Of a DNA stretch of 64,000 nt, positions 44,927-52,665 are shown in pieces. The DNA is taken from assembly GCA_965276005.1 (NCBI GenBank), contig OZ254962.1, positions 1,736,001 through 1,800,000 of the forward strand. The letters run 5' to 3'. The position numbers were made by a program, and so were the translations under genes. The DNA is from G965232465 sp965276005 (GTDB taxonomy: Bacteria > Pseudomonadota > Alphaproteobacteria > JAQWUY01). Under the pieces are notes generated by a model that saw only the letters and a list, made by a program, of their open reading frames with translations, was not told where the DNA came from and made no database searches. Positions within the stretch are counted from its first letter, which is position 1. Each line of letters begins with the position of its first letter.

Positions 44927-46153
44927 TTAGTCAGCATTTTTTATAATTTTAACGAATTTTTTTTGTATTTCATCAACGGTTATACTGTCATCACCAAAGA
45001 ATTGTATAAACATATCATTCATTTCTGCCATAGTTTCTGGGTGTAAGTACTGTCCTTTGTCGGAACTCACTTTGCCATCTGCCAATAATTTCAGACCTTT
45101 TGCCATACAGTCATCGATGCTGGTTAAGTCCACATCACCCCGAATTGGCAACGATCCTTTGCGTTCGTTAAACGCCACTTGTACGCTTTTGCTGACAATT
45201 TGGGATGCCAATGCAAGTTGTGCTTTTTGTACTTCGGGGTCTTTGACTTTCGGGAAGTAAAATGCATCCCCCCCAGTGGTTAATACAGGGTCGATACCTA
45301 ATCCCGGCAAACAAGTGTAATCTTTACCAGCAACCTTACCAGCAACAGCAAATTCACCCCTTGCCCAGTCGCCCATAATTTGGCTAGCAAATTTACCTTG
45401 GATAACCCCATTGGTTACCAAGTTCCAATCGGCTGTATTAGTGCCTTTGGACATTTCCCGAGCTTGGGCTAGGTGTTCAAGGGCTTCACGGACTTTTGAT
45501 CCTTTTGCTATATCCACATCCAAGTCACCAAACAGTTTTTCCCAACCGTCCTTACCCAAGGAACTCATCAACAGTACATCGGACATACCACCAATTTGCC
45601 AATTTTGCGACCCTACGCCCAGTGGTACAATACCTTTTGTCCGTAACTTAGGTGCGGATGCTACCAATTCATTCCAATTGCTAGGTACAGGTACACCCGC
45701 CTTGGCAAACGCATCGTTTGACAGCCACAACCACTGCCAAGAGTGAATGTTAATTGGGGCACAATATACCTTACCCTCATAAGTACAGCTGTCGAGTAAT
45801 GATTTTGGATGGATAATATCCGCCCAATTTTCTTTTTCTGCCAATGTGGTTAAATCCTGCATGTATCCCGCTTGAATCAATTCCTCTGCATCACGACCAT
45901 GATTTAATTGTGTTGCCCCCATGGGACTGCCACCAGCAATACGGCTAATAAACAGCTCTTTACCACGGGCAACTGCCGTATCTTTCCAAGTGTAAGGGGT
46001 GTTGTTGTTAAACGCATCTGCCAATGCCCGTATGGCATTTGCTTCGCCAGCAGACACCCACCAGTGGGCAACTTCTAATTCTGTCGCCTGTGCGGACACA
46101 GACATGGTACCGCTGACCAGCAAGGCACCAAGGATTTTTTTTGTTCGTTTCAT
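44927..46153 (-). CDS. ABC sugar importer binding protein (GtsA-like)
   Basis: 408 aa. Signal peptide MKRTKKILGALLVSGTMSVS, cleaved after AQA. The mature start ELEVAHWWVSAGEANAIRAL resembles glucose/mannose-binding GtsA proteins. Further motifs are WLWLSNDAFAKAGVPVPSNW and KGSLPIRGDVD. GAGGGAG lies 6-8 nt before the start. First gene of the operon, under a promoter overlapped by a LacI-type operator. Binds a mono- or oligosaccharide. Confidence 0.92.
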   Translation of the reverse strand: MKRTKKILGALLVSGTMSVSAQATELEVAHWWVSAGEANAIRALADAFNNNTPYTWKDTAVARGKELFISRIAGGSPMGATQLNHGRDAEELIQAGYMQDLTTLAEKENWADIIHPKSLLDSCTYEGKVYCAPINIHSWQWLWLSNDAFAKAGVPVPSNWNELVASAPKLRTKGIVPLGVGSQNWQIGGMSDVLLMSSLGKDGWEKLFGDLDVDIAKGSKVREALEHLAQAREMSKGTNTADWNLVTNGVIQGKFASQIMGDWARGEFAVAGKVAGKDYTCLPGLGIDPVLTTGGDAFYFPKVKDPEVQKAQLALASQIVSKSVQVAFNERKGSLPIRGDVDLTSIDDCMAKGLKLLADGKVSSDKGQYLHPETMAEMNDMFIQFFGDDSITVDEIQKKFVKIIKNAD

Positions 46154-46251
46154 ATGCTCTCTCCCTCAAAGATAATACTAGATCTAAAACATTACATGTG
46201 TTTGTCGTATGGCATCGATATATTTTATACTTTCTATGCCCTACGCATAAA

Positions 46252-46280
46252 AATGTAATCGTTTTCATTTTTGTTGTCAA
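46252..46280 (-). promoter_or_regulatory. Promoter of the sugar operon
   Basis: On the minus strand TTGACA (46275-46280) and TACATT (46252-46257) are 17 bp apart. The LacI-type operator at 46254-46267 overlaps the -10 and spacer, so bound repressor would block polymerase. Confidence 0.6.
46254..46267. promoter_or_regulatory. LacI-family operator, perfect consensus
   Basis: TGTAATCGTTTTCA matches TGNAANCGNTTNCA at every defined position, with the central CG that LacI-family hinge helices contact. It lies about 100 bp upstream of the sugar operon and just beyond the lacI-type gene. Confidence 0.75.
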
Positions 46281-46354
46281 GACTTTTTTTCATTTTTATT
46301 TTAATATTATATGAAATAAGGCTTTCAAACAATATTTATGCCTATTGTTTGTTA

Positions 46355-46368
46355 TGTAATGCTTTTCA
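46355..46368. promoter_or_regulatory. Second LacI-type operator variant inside an inverted repeat
   Basis: TGTAATGCTTTTCA repeats the operator pattern with GC in place of CG, 101 bp from the first. It sits in a perfect inverted repeat (ATGTAATG, five bases, CATTACAT; 46354-46374). The spacing is compatible with looping between the two sites. Confidence 0.5.
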
Positions 46369-46439
46369 TTACATATTGTAATACTGCTGCATCTATGCAA
46401 ACACATAGCAAGATATATAAGAGTAGCCTATCACAGGGC

Positions 46440-47513
46440 TTATATATGGGAAATGGCGGAATTGCGTTCAATCAAGTAGGTATTAAGTACAATATTTTGC
46501 AAAGGGGTACTGCGGTCTTTGATGCGTTGGATGAGGGTACGCATGGCGACCCTGCCCAATTCTTCACGGGGTTGGTGAATGGTGGTCAAGGATGGAAAAG
46601 TATGTTGGGCGATTCGGATGTTATCAAAGCCAACAATGGAATATTCTTGTGGCAACTGTATATGGTGTTCTCGGCATGCTGTCATAAAGCCCAACGCAAT
46701 GGTGTCGCTGGCACAAAATAGGGCGGTTGGGGTTTTTGGATGGGTGCGTACTTTGTCAAATGCTTCTTGTCCCCCATCCGTATTAAAAGTATGTGTGTGG
46801 ATAATATAGTCATCAGGGCTATCAATACCTTGATGCAGTACAGCGGTTTTAAAGCCTTCGACCCGTTCCCATGACAGCACATTATCTTCGGGTCCTGCAA
46901 TATGTAAAATGTTTTTGTGTCCCAAATCAAACAAATGTTTGGTTGCCACATATGCGGCGTGTTGATTATCAATGGAAACCGTAGAGATTTGGTTTTTAAA
47001 TTTTAACATGTCAACCGGATTTAAACGATCGCTCAACAACTCACAGACCATAACAATCGGCAGCAAAGGGCTAATATCGTCCCGTTGTTTTAGGTATTCT
47101 ATGGGTATAGGTAATTCTCCATTTAAGGTTAAAATACCATCTGCTAGTCGTTGGCTCATATATTTACGGTATACATTCTCGGCGGGGGTGCTGGCGTGGG
47201 TGGGAGCGATGAGAATATCATATTTTTCTTTGGTGGCTTCTTCTTCCATACCACGGATGATAGCACTGAAAAACGAATTGCCAATATCGGGCAGCAGAAT
47301 CGCAATCGTATTCGTACGGGCAAGCCGTAAATTTTGGGCGGTCTTATTTTGTGTGTAGTTTAATTCGGCAATAACTTTTTGCACCCGCTTGCGGGTCTTA
47401 GGCGATACTAGGTCAGGTTTGTGCAGGGTACGGCTAATTGTAGCAATCGACACATTCGCCCGTTTCGCCACATCTTCAATCGTACTTTGGCTGAGTATAT
47501 TTTTTACTGTCAT
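46440..47513 (-). CDS. LacI-family transcriptional regulator
   Basis: 357 aa. The N-terminal HTH is STIEDVAKRANVSIATISRT, with the hinge QKVIAELNYTQNKTAQNLRL, then a periplasmic-binding-like sensor domain (IAILLPDIGNSFFSAIIRGM, VGFDNIRIAQHTFPSLTTIH). It is upstream of, and in the same direction as, the sugar operon, with two operator candidates in between, so it is the likely repressor, relieved by the sugar. Confidence 0.93.
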   Translation of the reverse strand: MTVKNILSQSTIEDVAKRANVSIATISRTLHKPDLVSPKTRKRVQKVIAELNYTQNKTAQNLRLARTNTIAILLPDIGNSFFSAIIRGMEEEATKEKYDILIAPTHASTPAENVYRKYMSQRLADGILTLNGELPIPIEYLKQRDDISPLLPIVMVCELLSDRLNPVDMLKFKNQISTVSIDNQHAAYVATKHLFDLGHKNILHIAGPEDNVLSWERVEGFKTAVLHQGIDSPDDYIIHTHTFNTDGGQEAFDKVRTHPKTPTALFCASDTIALGFMTACREHHIQLPQEYSIVGFDNIRIAQHTFPSLTTIHQPREELGRVAMRTLIQRIKDRSTPLQNIVLNTYLIERNSAISHI

Positions 47514-47689
47514 TTTATCCTTGTTATCATATATAATGTCCTCAGATAAATTTGTATTATTTTTGAAAAAAATGCAATATTTTTTTCAAATAGAAATGAG
47601 TAGACTCATAAAATTTGTGCCACAGTCTTATTGAAGCGATATCATAAATGTTGAAGCGTGTTTGTCGTATTGTCGCTCGACCTTGTTAT

Positions 47690-47765
47690 AGCGTTTGTAC
47701 CAGACTCCTACAATCGTAATCGCTCACACACAAAATTTGGCTTGCAAACCCCGAACGAAGTCTAT
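47690..47765 (+). mobile_element. Remnant of a second IS3-type transposase C-terminus
   Basis: The plus strand encodes YNRNRSHTKFGLQTPNEVY, which matches the end of the integrase core of IS3-family transposases (YN..R.H..LG..TP.EVY). No intact transposase surrounds it. The 390-bp gap 47514-47903 otherwise holds only AT-rich DNA and the lacI promoter region. It borders the cassette array. Confidence 0.6.
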
Positions 47766-47903
47766 ACAATGCATTGTGATACAAAAGCGGTTCCGTCTAT
47801 GGTTGTGCCGATTTCATGTCACAATAAAACACAGCTTAACCAACAAAGTCTATCTTAGATTTAAGAAAAAATGGTTTAAACAATGGGGATCGGTTCTTAC
47901 GAC

Positions 47904-49043
47904 TTATAGAAGACAAATACCATGTTGAGGTAATAAATCTTTAAAAATAAACCATCTATGTAAGGTGGCTGCTTGGTGAAATTTATATATATTGGTGTTA
48001 ATCATTTCTGATGTGTTTAGATTTCTTAAATCTCTTCTTTCTTTTTCCCATGTATTGGAATCGTATGTAAGGTTTTTGTCTGTATCATCTGGTGTACAAA
48101 AAGTTCCCTCGTGTAAAGCTTCTAGCCATTTTTCACTTCGTTCATTTTTGCCATCTTCAAAAGATAATATGTCTTTCACCTTGTCGACAACAGCATCAAA
48201 GGATTTGCCTTGATATGTTTCCCTATATTGGGCATTGCAGAATTTGGTGAAGTAATCATGCAATCTTTTACACCCCTGCATATAGGTTTCTTGATTGTTT
48301 CGGACAGACACTCTATCTGTGCTGTGTTTTTCTTCAGAAAATTCAAACGACCATTTTAGATATGGTCTATCTGGATATGTTGAAACTGCAGCATGTCCTA
48401 AATTGCCCGATACCATCTCCGCACTTTTTGAGGCAAATAGGTTAAAAACTCTTTCTGATCTCTTATTATTTGTAAATCCAAGGTGATCAGTTTCTAGAAA
48501 ATTATCGGATTCTGGGTTTTTACAAGGTTCGAAACGAATACTGTCATTTTCGATGTTATTCATTTCTGAACCTTCCCCAGCAAAACCATAGTGAGCAAAG
48601 GTGTCCATATAAACATGAGCGGCTACACCTAAGCTGTACAAACCATAAAGTTTATTTTTCCATGCTATTTGAATATGATGTTCTATCATGTCTTGTGCAA
48701 TTTGACTGTCCATTCCACAAATCATTTTTTCTTCAAGCGTACTGCCTTGCCCCCCTGGTAAAAAGTGAAATGGTACCCAAATTTGACGCTGCATTACTGC
48801 CGCTCTACTGTTTTTCCAAGTATTATAAAATATTTTTCTAAGTGCCCCCCTTATACTCTGCCCATGATGGTGGGCTGTTGCAATACCAAACATCATACTG
48901 CCATCTTTTCCTACATCACCATTTTTTTCTGTAGAGTCATCAACAAATTGAGATGAATACGCTATTATATAGGCGTCCTGTGATGGTATACCTGCTGCTC
49001 TGGCTATGGCATATGTACCATAAAAGTGCATGTCTTTGTGCAT
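47904..49043 (-). CDS. DUF6765-like protein, possible metal-dependent hydrolase
   Basis: 379 aa from MHKDMHFYGTYAIARAAGIP; AGGAGA lies 7-8 nt before this ATG, so an upstream start at 49073 is rejected. The N-terminus with AYSSQFVDDSTE, then ATAHHHGQS and AAHVYMDTFAHYGFAG, resembles DUF6765 proteins as I remember them. The clustered His and Asp residues suggest metal binding as in zinc-dependent phospholipase C-like folds. No signal peptide. AT-rich, unlike the sugar operon, and transcribed away from the cassette array. Function unknown. Confidence 0.6.
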   Translation of the reverse strand: MHKDMHFYGTYAIARAAGIPSQDAYIIAYSSQFVDDSTEKNGDVGKDGSMMFGIATAHHHGQSIRGALRKIFYNTWKNSRAAVMQRQIWVPFHFLPGGQGSTLEEKMICGMDSQIAQDMIEHHIQIAWKNKLYGLYSLGVAAHVYMDTFAHYGFAGEGSEMNNIENDSIRFEPCKNPESDNFLETDHLGFTNNKRSERVFNLFASKSAEMVSGNLGHAAVSTYPDRPYLKWSFEFSEEKHSTDRVSVRNNQETYMQGCKRLHDYFTKFCNAQYRETYQGKSFDAVVDKVKDILSFEDGKNERSEKWLEALHEGTFCTPDDTDKNLTYDSNTWEKERRDLRNLNTSEMINTNIYKFHQAATLHRWFIFKDLLPQHGICLL

Positions 49044-49073
49044 TATATATTCTCCTGTGTATAAAATAAGCAT

Positions 49074-49440
49074 ATGTTAAGACCTCAGAGTAAGGTTTTA
49101 TCTCCAACTTTAAGTATAGGGATTTGGGGGTTATAATGTCAACTACTATTTTTTATGGCTATTTGAAATGTGAATATCAAAGAAATAGCTCTGTAAACAT
49201 GCTATTACGCTTGATACAGACCTTTGGCATTGTATTTTTATCTGACTTTTTTTATTTTGATGCAATTAGCACAAATCTTTTTGCCATTATGTAGATGTGT
49301 TTTGAAATGTATGCCACTGATATTATTTTTCTCTACTACTTGAAGATATTTTTTGTTACTCTCATTTATATGGAATTATTCGCTTTTGTCTTAAAGTTAC
49401 CAATGTCATTAAAAATTTCATTGGCATAAACTACGACCCA
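49074..49440. other. AT-rich spacer before the cassette array
   Basis: No clear gene. A 52-codon ORF at 49136-49294 (MSTTIFYGYLKCEYQRNSSV start) and a following short hydrophobic frame are possible remnants but match nothing I recognise and lack a good ribosome site. The promoter of the minus-strand gene at 49043 should lie in its first 60 bp. Confidence 0.4.
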
Positions 49441-49784
49441 ATGGTCGGCATCAAAAGAGATGCGGATTTTGCAGCAATTCAAAGTACTACTAGTGGCAGT
49501 GTCAGCAGCGTTAGCAATTCTGATTCGGGCGGTAATCCATTAGTAGGCGGATTAAAAAAGTGGTAAAACGCATTGCCAGTGTCATAGATGGGGTGGCAAC
49601 AGGTGTCGCTACTGTCGTAGGCGGCGTTGGTGGCACCGCTATAGGGGCAGTTGCCAGTGGTATAAGCAGTGTACTTTCATCTTCATCGAGCAGCGACTCT
49701 GATTCTGATAGCGATAGCGGTTCAAGCTAACAAAGCGATTCTGATTTTATATACGAACGGGGATATATTCGTAAAGTTGCGTAA
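49441..49784 (+). pseudogene. Cassette 1: decayed gene B (glycine-zipper remnant)
   Basis: Frame one (MVGIKRDADFAAIQSTTSGS to GGLKKW) ends at TAA 49564-49566 directly after an A6 tract (49554-49559). One added A would read through as GLKKVVKRIASVIDGVATGV. The second frame then gives VVGGVGGTAIGAVASGISS, a glycine-zipper-like segment, an Asp/Ser tail, TAA at 49728-49730, and after that stop, still in frame, YERGYIRKVA to TAA 49782-49784. This last peptide is the shared end of cassettes 2-4. So it is a gene B copy with one frameshift and one nonsense codon. Its gene A is missing. Confidence 0.7.
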
Positions 49785-49848
49785 AGGTATTTGTTACTTA
49801 CATGTTTTTTATGTTATGAAATAAAAATTATTTACATATACATTTTAT

Positions 49849-49878
49849 TTGACAAGTATAAAAGGTTTGTCCTAATAT
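49849..49878 (+). promoter_or_regulatory. Cassette promoter, copy 1
   Basis: TTGACA and TAATAT with 18 bp between. The same elements and spacing recur in all four array blocks, about 110 bp before the small ORF. Confidence 0.6.
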
Positions 49879-49972
49879 ACTGTTTAAGATTAAAAATAAT
49901 ATAATAAATAGTTAACAAAGATTGTTTAGGTGTAGGGTATTGTAACGGTACTTTTATTTTAAGAGGCTAATT

Positions 49973-50074
49973 TTGACAAAGGAACGAATATTTTTGATAT
50001 GGGGTTTTATACACTGGCTGTATAGGCGATTCGTTGGTCGTGTTTTTGTTATGGATTTTTATTCGTGCAATTAA
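49973..50074 (+). CDS. Conserved small ORF, copy 1 (33 aa)
   Basis: TTG start with AAGAGG 7-8 nt upstream. Encodes MTKERIFLIWGFIHWLYRRF and VGRVFVMDFYSCN. Compared with copies 2-4 it lacks two codons (MW) in frame and has a synonymous-type change, so the reading frame seems to be kept. Hydrophobic, Trp-rich, positively charged centre. It ends 35 nt before gene A, so it could be a leader peptide controlling A/B or a small membrane-active product. Family unknown. Confidence 0.55.
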   Translation: MTKERIFLIWGFIHWLYRRFVGRVFVMDFYSCN

Positions 50075-50109
50075 TAAAGTGTATAATGGTTAAAAGAAAG
50101 CGATTTTTA

Positions 50110-51135
50110 ATGAGAAAATTTTGGCAAATTGATACAAAAGAATATGCAAACCCTTTTGACTTGCATTTTGCAGAGGTTAGCAGTATGCAGCCTACACAAA
50201 AGCAAGTTAAGGTTACAAGAAATATATTACTTACCATATTGGTAACCATATTAGTAATATGTTGCCTATTGTCATTACACATTGCTTTTACAACGAAGTT
50301 TTTCCCTGTTCCCATATTGTTTACATTCTTCGTATTTGCAATACTCTTTTATTTGAGATTGATGCCGATTAGTTTTTATTGTAGCAATACTTTTCTTCGT
50401 GATGTGCGGGATATAAGTGGTATGAAAGAAAATGATGGGCTTGATATGGCTGCATATTTCTTGCATGAACATCGCCTTCCTGTGGTTGTTTTGGTTTTTA
50501 TATATTTACAAATTACTATTTTTTTGTTGTGTGTTTTTATGATTACTGTTTATGAATTTACAGGCTGGTATGTAGACATTTCCACATATGCAAACATCTT
50601 ACATATATTCCCATATCTATGGGATTATAGTGGTAACACTATTACCCAAGAACCATATGGACTTGCTAATACCATTTATATTATTGTTTACTACTCTATG
50701 AAATATGTTTTCTTGCCATTTTGGTTTGTGTATGGCGTTATATCTTTTGTACAGTGGCATTTTAAATTTAAGCATATTTTACATACAGATAATGAAAAAG
50801 TTATTCAGATGGTGCAACATGTTGCGCAAAAATATCCCAAAGAATTTGAGTTTAAATATAAGGTTCAGAATTATGGGTTATGTGTATTTGGAATATTACC
50901 TGTATTATGGATATTTACACTATCTTTCGAGGAATCCGTTAGGTTATGGTACCCATTTGTGCTAACGAATGGAGCATATACTTTATTGTTTTCACTGTTT
51001 ATAACATTGGGATTCTTTATGTTTTTTTTAGCGGGATTATTTATAATTCCCATGCAAATGGTAACTCTATATTACTATGAAAAGAAAATAGCTATTTTGA
51101 ATTACTATAACAAGCAAAACTCACATACAATTTAA
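50110..51135 (+). CDS. Cassette 2 gene A: polytopic membrane protein
   Basis: 341 aa from ATG 50110 (MRKFWQIDTKEYANPFDLHF); the frame upstream to 50065 runs through the array block. About six to seven membrane segments. It is distantly similar to gene A of cassette 5: both have YE(F/S)TGW followed by DIS.Y..IL.I.P..W and QE.Y...NT.Y. AT-rich codon use. Followed 12 nt later by gene B, whose N-terminus is hydrophobic. By position and pairing I propose an immunity protein protecting the cell membrane against its gene B product. Not a family I can name. Confidence 0.65.
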   Translation: MRKFWQIDTKEYANPFDLHFAEVSSMQPTQKQVKVTRNILLTILVTILVICCLLSLHIAFTTKFFPVPILFTFFVFAILFYLRLMPISFYCSNTFLRDVRDISGMKENDGLDMAAYFLHEHRLPVVVLVFIYLQITIFLLCVFMITVYEFTGWYVDISTYANILHIFPYLWDYSGNTITQEPYGLANTIYIIVYYSMKYVFLPFWFVYGVISFVQWHFKFKHILHTDNEKVIQMVQHVAQKYPKEFEFKYKVQNYGLCVFGILPVLWIFTLSFEESVRLWYPFVLTNGAYTLLFSLFITLGFFMFFLAGLFIIPMQMVTLYYYEKKIAILNYYNKQNSHTI

Positions 51136-51147
51136 AGGAGAATAATC

Positions 51148-51440
51148 ATGTCAAATAATCAAGGAAATAATGGTCAGTCCGTAAGCATAGGGAAAAAATA
51201 GGGAAAGTTACCATAGGTGCTATAATCGATGCCCAAATACAGATGATCAAACAATCTAGTATCCCGGGTTCTGCCAAAGTTGCTACTAGTATGGCAAATA
51301 TGGTGACTGTGTTGAATTTTGGTTTTACAGTTGCTACAGATCGAGATAAAGTCAGAAGCGTTTTTAGGGCATCAGGTAGTTGGGCAGGTACTATAGTGTC
51401 TGTAACATACGAACGAGGACATATTCGTAAAGTTGCTTAA
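51148..51440 (+). pseudogene. Cassette 2 gene B: short, frameshifted at a poly-A tract
   Basis: AAGGAG precedes ATG 51148. MSNNQGNNGQSVSIGKK stops at TAG 51199-51201 just after an A6 tract (51193-51198). With one more A the frame continues IGKVTIGAIIDAQIQMIKQS to SVTYERGHIRKVA and TAA 51438-51440, about 97 aa. The restored start SIGKKIGKVTIGAIIDA resembles that of gene B in cassette 5 (DIGKTIDISLATIDA). It lacks linker, FrpC-like module and RTX repeats. Either a decayed copy or an A-tract phase switch. Confidence 0.65.
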
Positions 51441-51507
51441 AGGTATTTGTTCTTTACATGTTTTTTATGTTATGAAATAAAAATTATTTATATCTATATT
51501 TTTTACT

Positions 51508-51537
51508 TGACAAGTATAAAAGGTTTGTGCTAATATA
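51508..51537 (+). promoter_or_regulatory. Cassette promoter, copy 2
   Basis: TTGACA (51508-51513), 18 bp, TAATAT (51532-51537). Confidence 0.6.
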
Positions 51538-51630
51538 CTGTTTAAGATTGAAAATAATATAATAAATAGTTAACAAAGATTGTTTAGGTGTAGGGTATTG
51601 TAACGGTACTTTTATTTTAAGAGGCTAGTT

Positions 51631-51738
51631 TTGACAAAGGAACGAATATTTTTAATGTGGATATGGGGTTTTATACACTGGTTGTATAGGCGATTCGTTG
51701 GCTGTGTTTTTGCTGCGGGTTTTTGTTCGTGCAATTAA
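51631..51738 (+). CDS. Conserved small ORF, copy 2 (35 aa)
   Basis: TTG start, AAGAGG site. MTKERIFLMWIWGFIHWLYR then RFVGCVFAAGFCSCN. The C-terminal third (CVFAAGFCSCN) matches copy 4, whereas copies 1 and 3 have RVFVMDFYSCN. Function unknown; see copy 1. Confidence 0.55.
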   Translation: MTKERIFLMWIWGFIHWLYRRFVGCVFAAGFCSCN

Positions 51739-51755
51739 CAAAGTGTATAGTAACT

Positions 51756-51771
51756 AAAAAAAAAAAAAAAA
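51756..51771 (+). repeat. Run of 16 A in the gene A ribosome-site region
   Basis: Where the other blocks read ACTAAAAGAAAGCG (or a close variant), this one has 16 consecutive A directly before CGATTTCTAATG. The run replaces the purine-rich site 9 bp before the start and is long enough to change length at replication. Confidence 0.8.
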
Positions 51772-51780
51772 CGATTTCTA

Positions 51781-52653
51781 ATGACTAACATTCGGAATTT
51801 TATAATAGGGTTTTTACTTTGGTTTTCATATGCGTTTGCTTATGCGGGACCTTATGCTATGGGACCTGCATGTTATGGATTGTCTCCATTAAATCGGACA
51901 GAGCAGGATGTATTGAATGATTTGAAAACGATATATTTTAAGGATGCTCTTATTAGTGCCGATGATATAACTACGAGATACTACCCATCAAGTGTAGAAT
52001 GGAATAGTGGAAATGTATATGTACTTCCATTTTATTATGAGCCAAGTTCGAATAATTATGGGACGAGAGGCTTTAGTATCAGAGATACAGAATTTGAGCG
52101 TGCTATTTTAAAGGGTTTGTCCGCATATACAGGATTAAGCCTAATGCATTGGAATGATATATCTTCTGATGATCAGACTGTAAATATAGCAAAATTTTTT
52201 ATTGATAGGGAAAATTTTGTATCCATTGTCCAAAATAATGAGTTTGTAGCATATTCCTTTAATTCTTTTCTTCCTCGAAAAAAGGAAGAATGGAAGCCCA
52301 TCGATTTTAACCAAGAAAACATAGAAAACTTAGAGCATTTCGGTGATATAGGCTGGGGAGAAGTAGATAAAACGGGTAAAAGATTCATAGTTAGAGATTT
52401 TGATGTTATTAATTTATACCTGTCTGATTTGTCCTATAAAGCATTTTTTTTGTGGAGTTTGTTTAACGATTTAACAATGGCTCAAATGTACCCATTGCCA
52501 GAAAACGAAGACCCGGACTTGTCTCTCATGGATCTATATGTATTATGTGCTAAATATAGCAAGAATATACCAGTAAACATATCCATACGATCATATTTAC
52601 CTGCACTATCGCAAGAAATTGCAAAATTGAGTGCTACTAACCATTCAAACTGA
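51781..52653 (+). CDS. Cassette 3 gene A: exported protein
   Basis: 290 aa. Signal peptide MTNIRNFIIGFLLWFSYAFA with cleavage near AYA-GPYA. Mature part starts GPYAMGPACYGLSPLNRTEQ and has no membrane segments. It is a close relative of gene A in cassette 4 with divergence concentrated in the middle. Periplasmic or exported. Its gene B follows 12 nt later and its N-terminus is of the matching type, so it may neutralise it in the periplasm. Unknown family, AT-rich. Confidence 0.7.
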   Translation: MTNIRNFIIGFLLWFSYAFAYAGPYAMGPACYGLSPLNRTEQDVLNDLKTIYFKDALISADDITTRYYPSSVEWNSGNVYVLPFYYEPSSNNYGTRGFSIRDTEFERAILKGLSAYTGLSLMHWNDISSDDQTVNIAKFFIDRENFVSIVQNNEFVAYSFNSFLPRKKEEWKPIDFNQENIENLEHFGDIGWGEVDKTGKRFIVRDFDVINLYLSDLSYKAFFLWSLFNDLTMAQMYPLPENEDPDLSLMDLYVLCAKYSKNIPVNISIRSYLPALSQEIAKLSATNHSN

Positions 52654-52665
52654 GGAGAATGAAAA

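Larger units (their letters stand above)
49751..50109 (+). repeat. Array block, copy 1 (tail + promoter + small ORF)
   Basis: About 360 bp, from the IYERGYIRKVA tail through a promoter and small ORF to the next gene A. Copies 2-4 are nearly identical across their length. This copy is the most diverged and carries a 6-bp in-frame deletion in the small ORF. Confidence 0.9.
51399..51780 (+). repeat. Array block, copy 2
   Basis: Begins TCTGTAACATACGAACGAGG, giving the TYERGHIRKVA tail, and runs through promoter and small ORF to gene A of cassette 3. Near-identical to copies 3 and 4. Just before gene A it has a run of 16 A. Confidence 0.92.

Noticed and set aside
49136..49294. 52-codon ORF (MSTTIFYGYLKCEYQRNSSV) before cassette 1
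   Set aside because: No family match that I can name and no ribosome site; kept only as a note in the spacer entry.
51631..51636. TTGACA at the start of the small ORF as a -35 element
   Set aside because: 17 bp further on there is no -10-like hexamer; the better promoter with TAATAT lies about 100 bp upstream in all copies.
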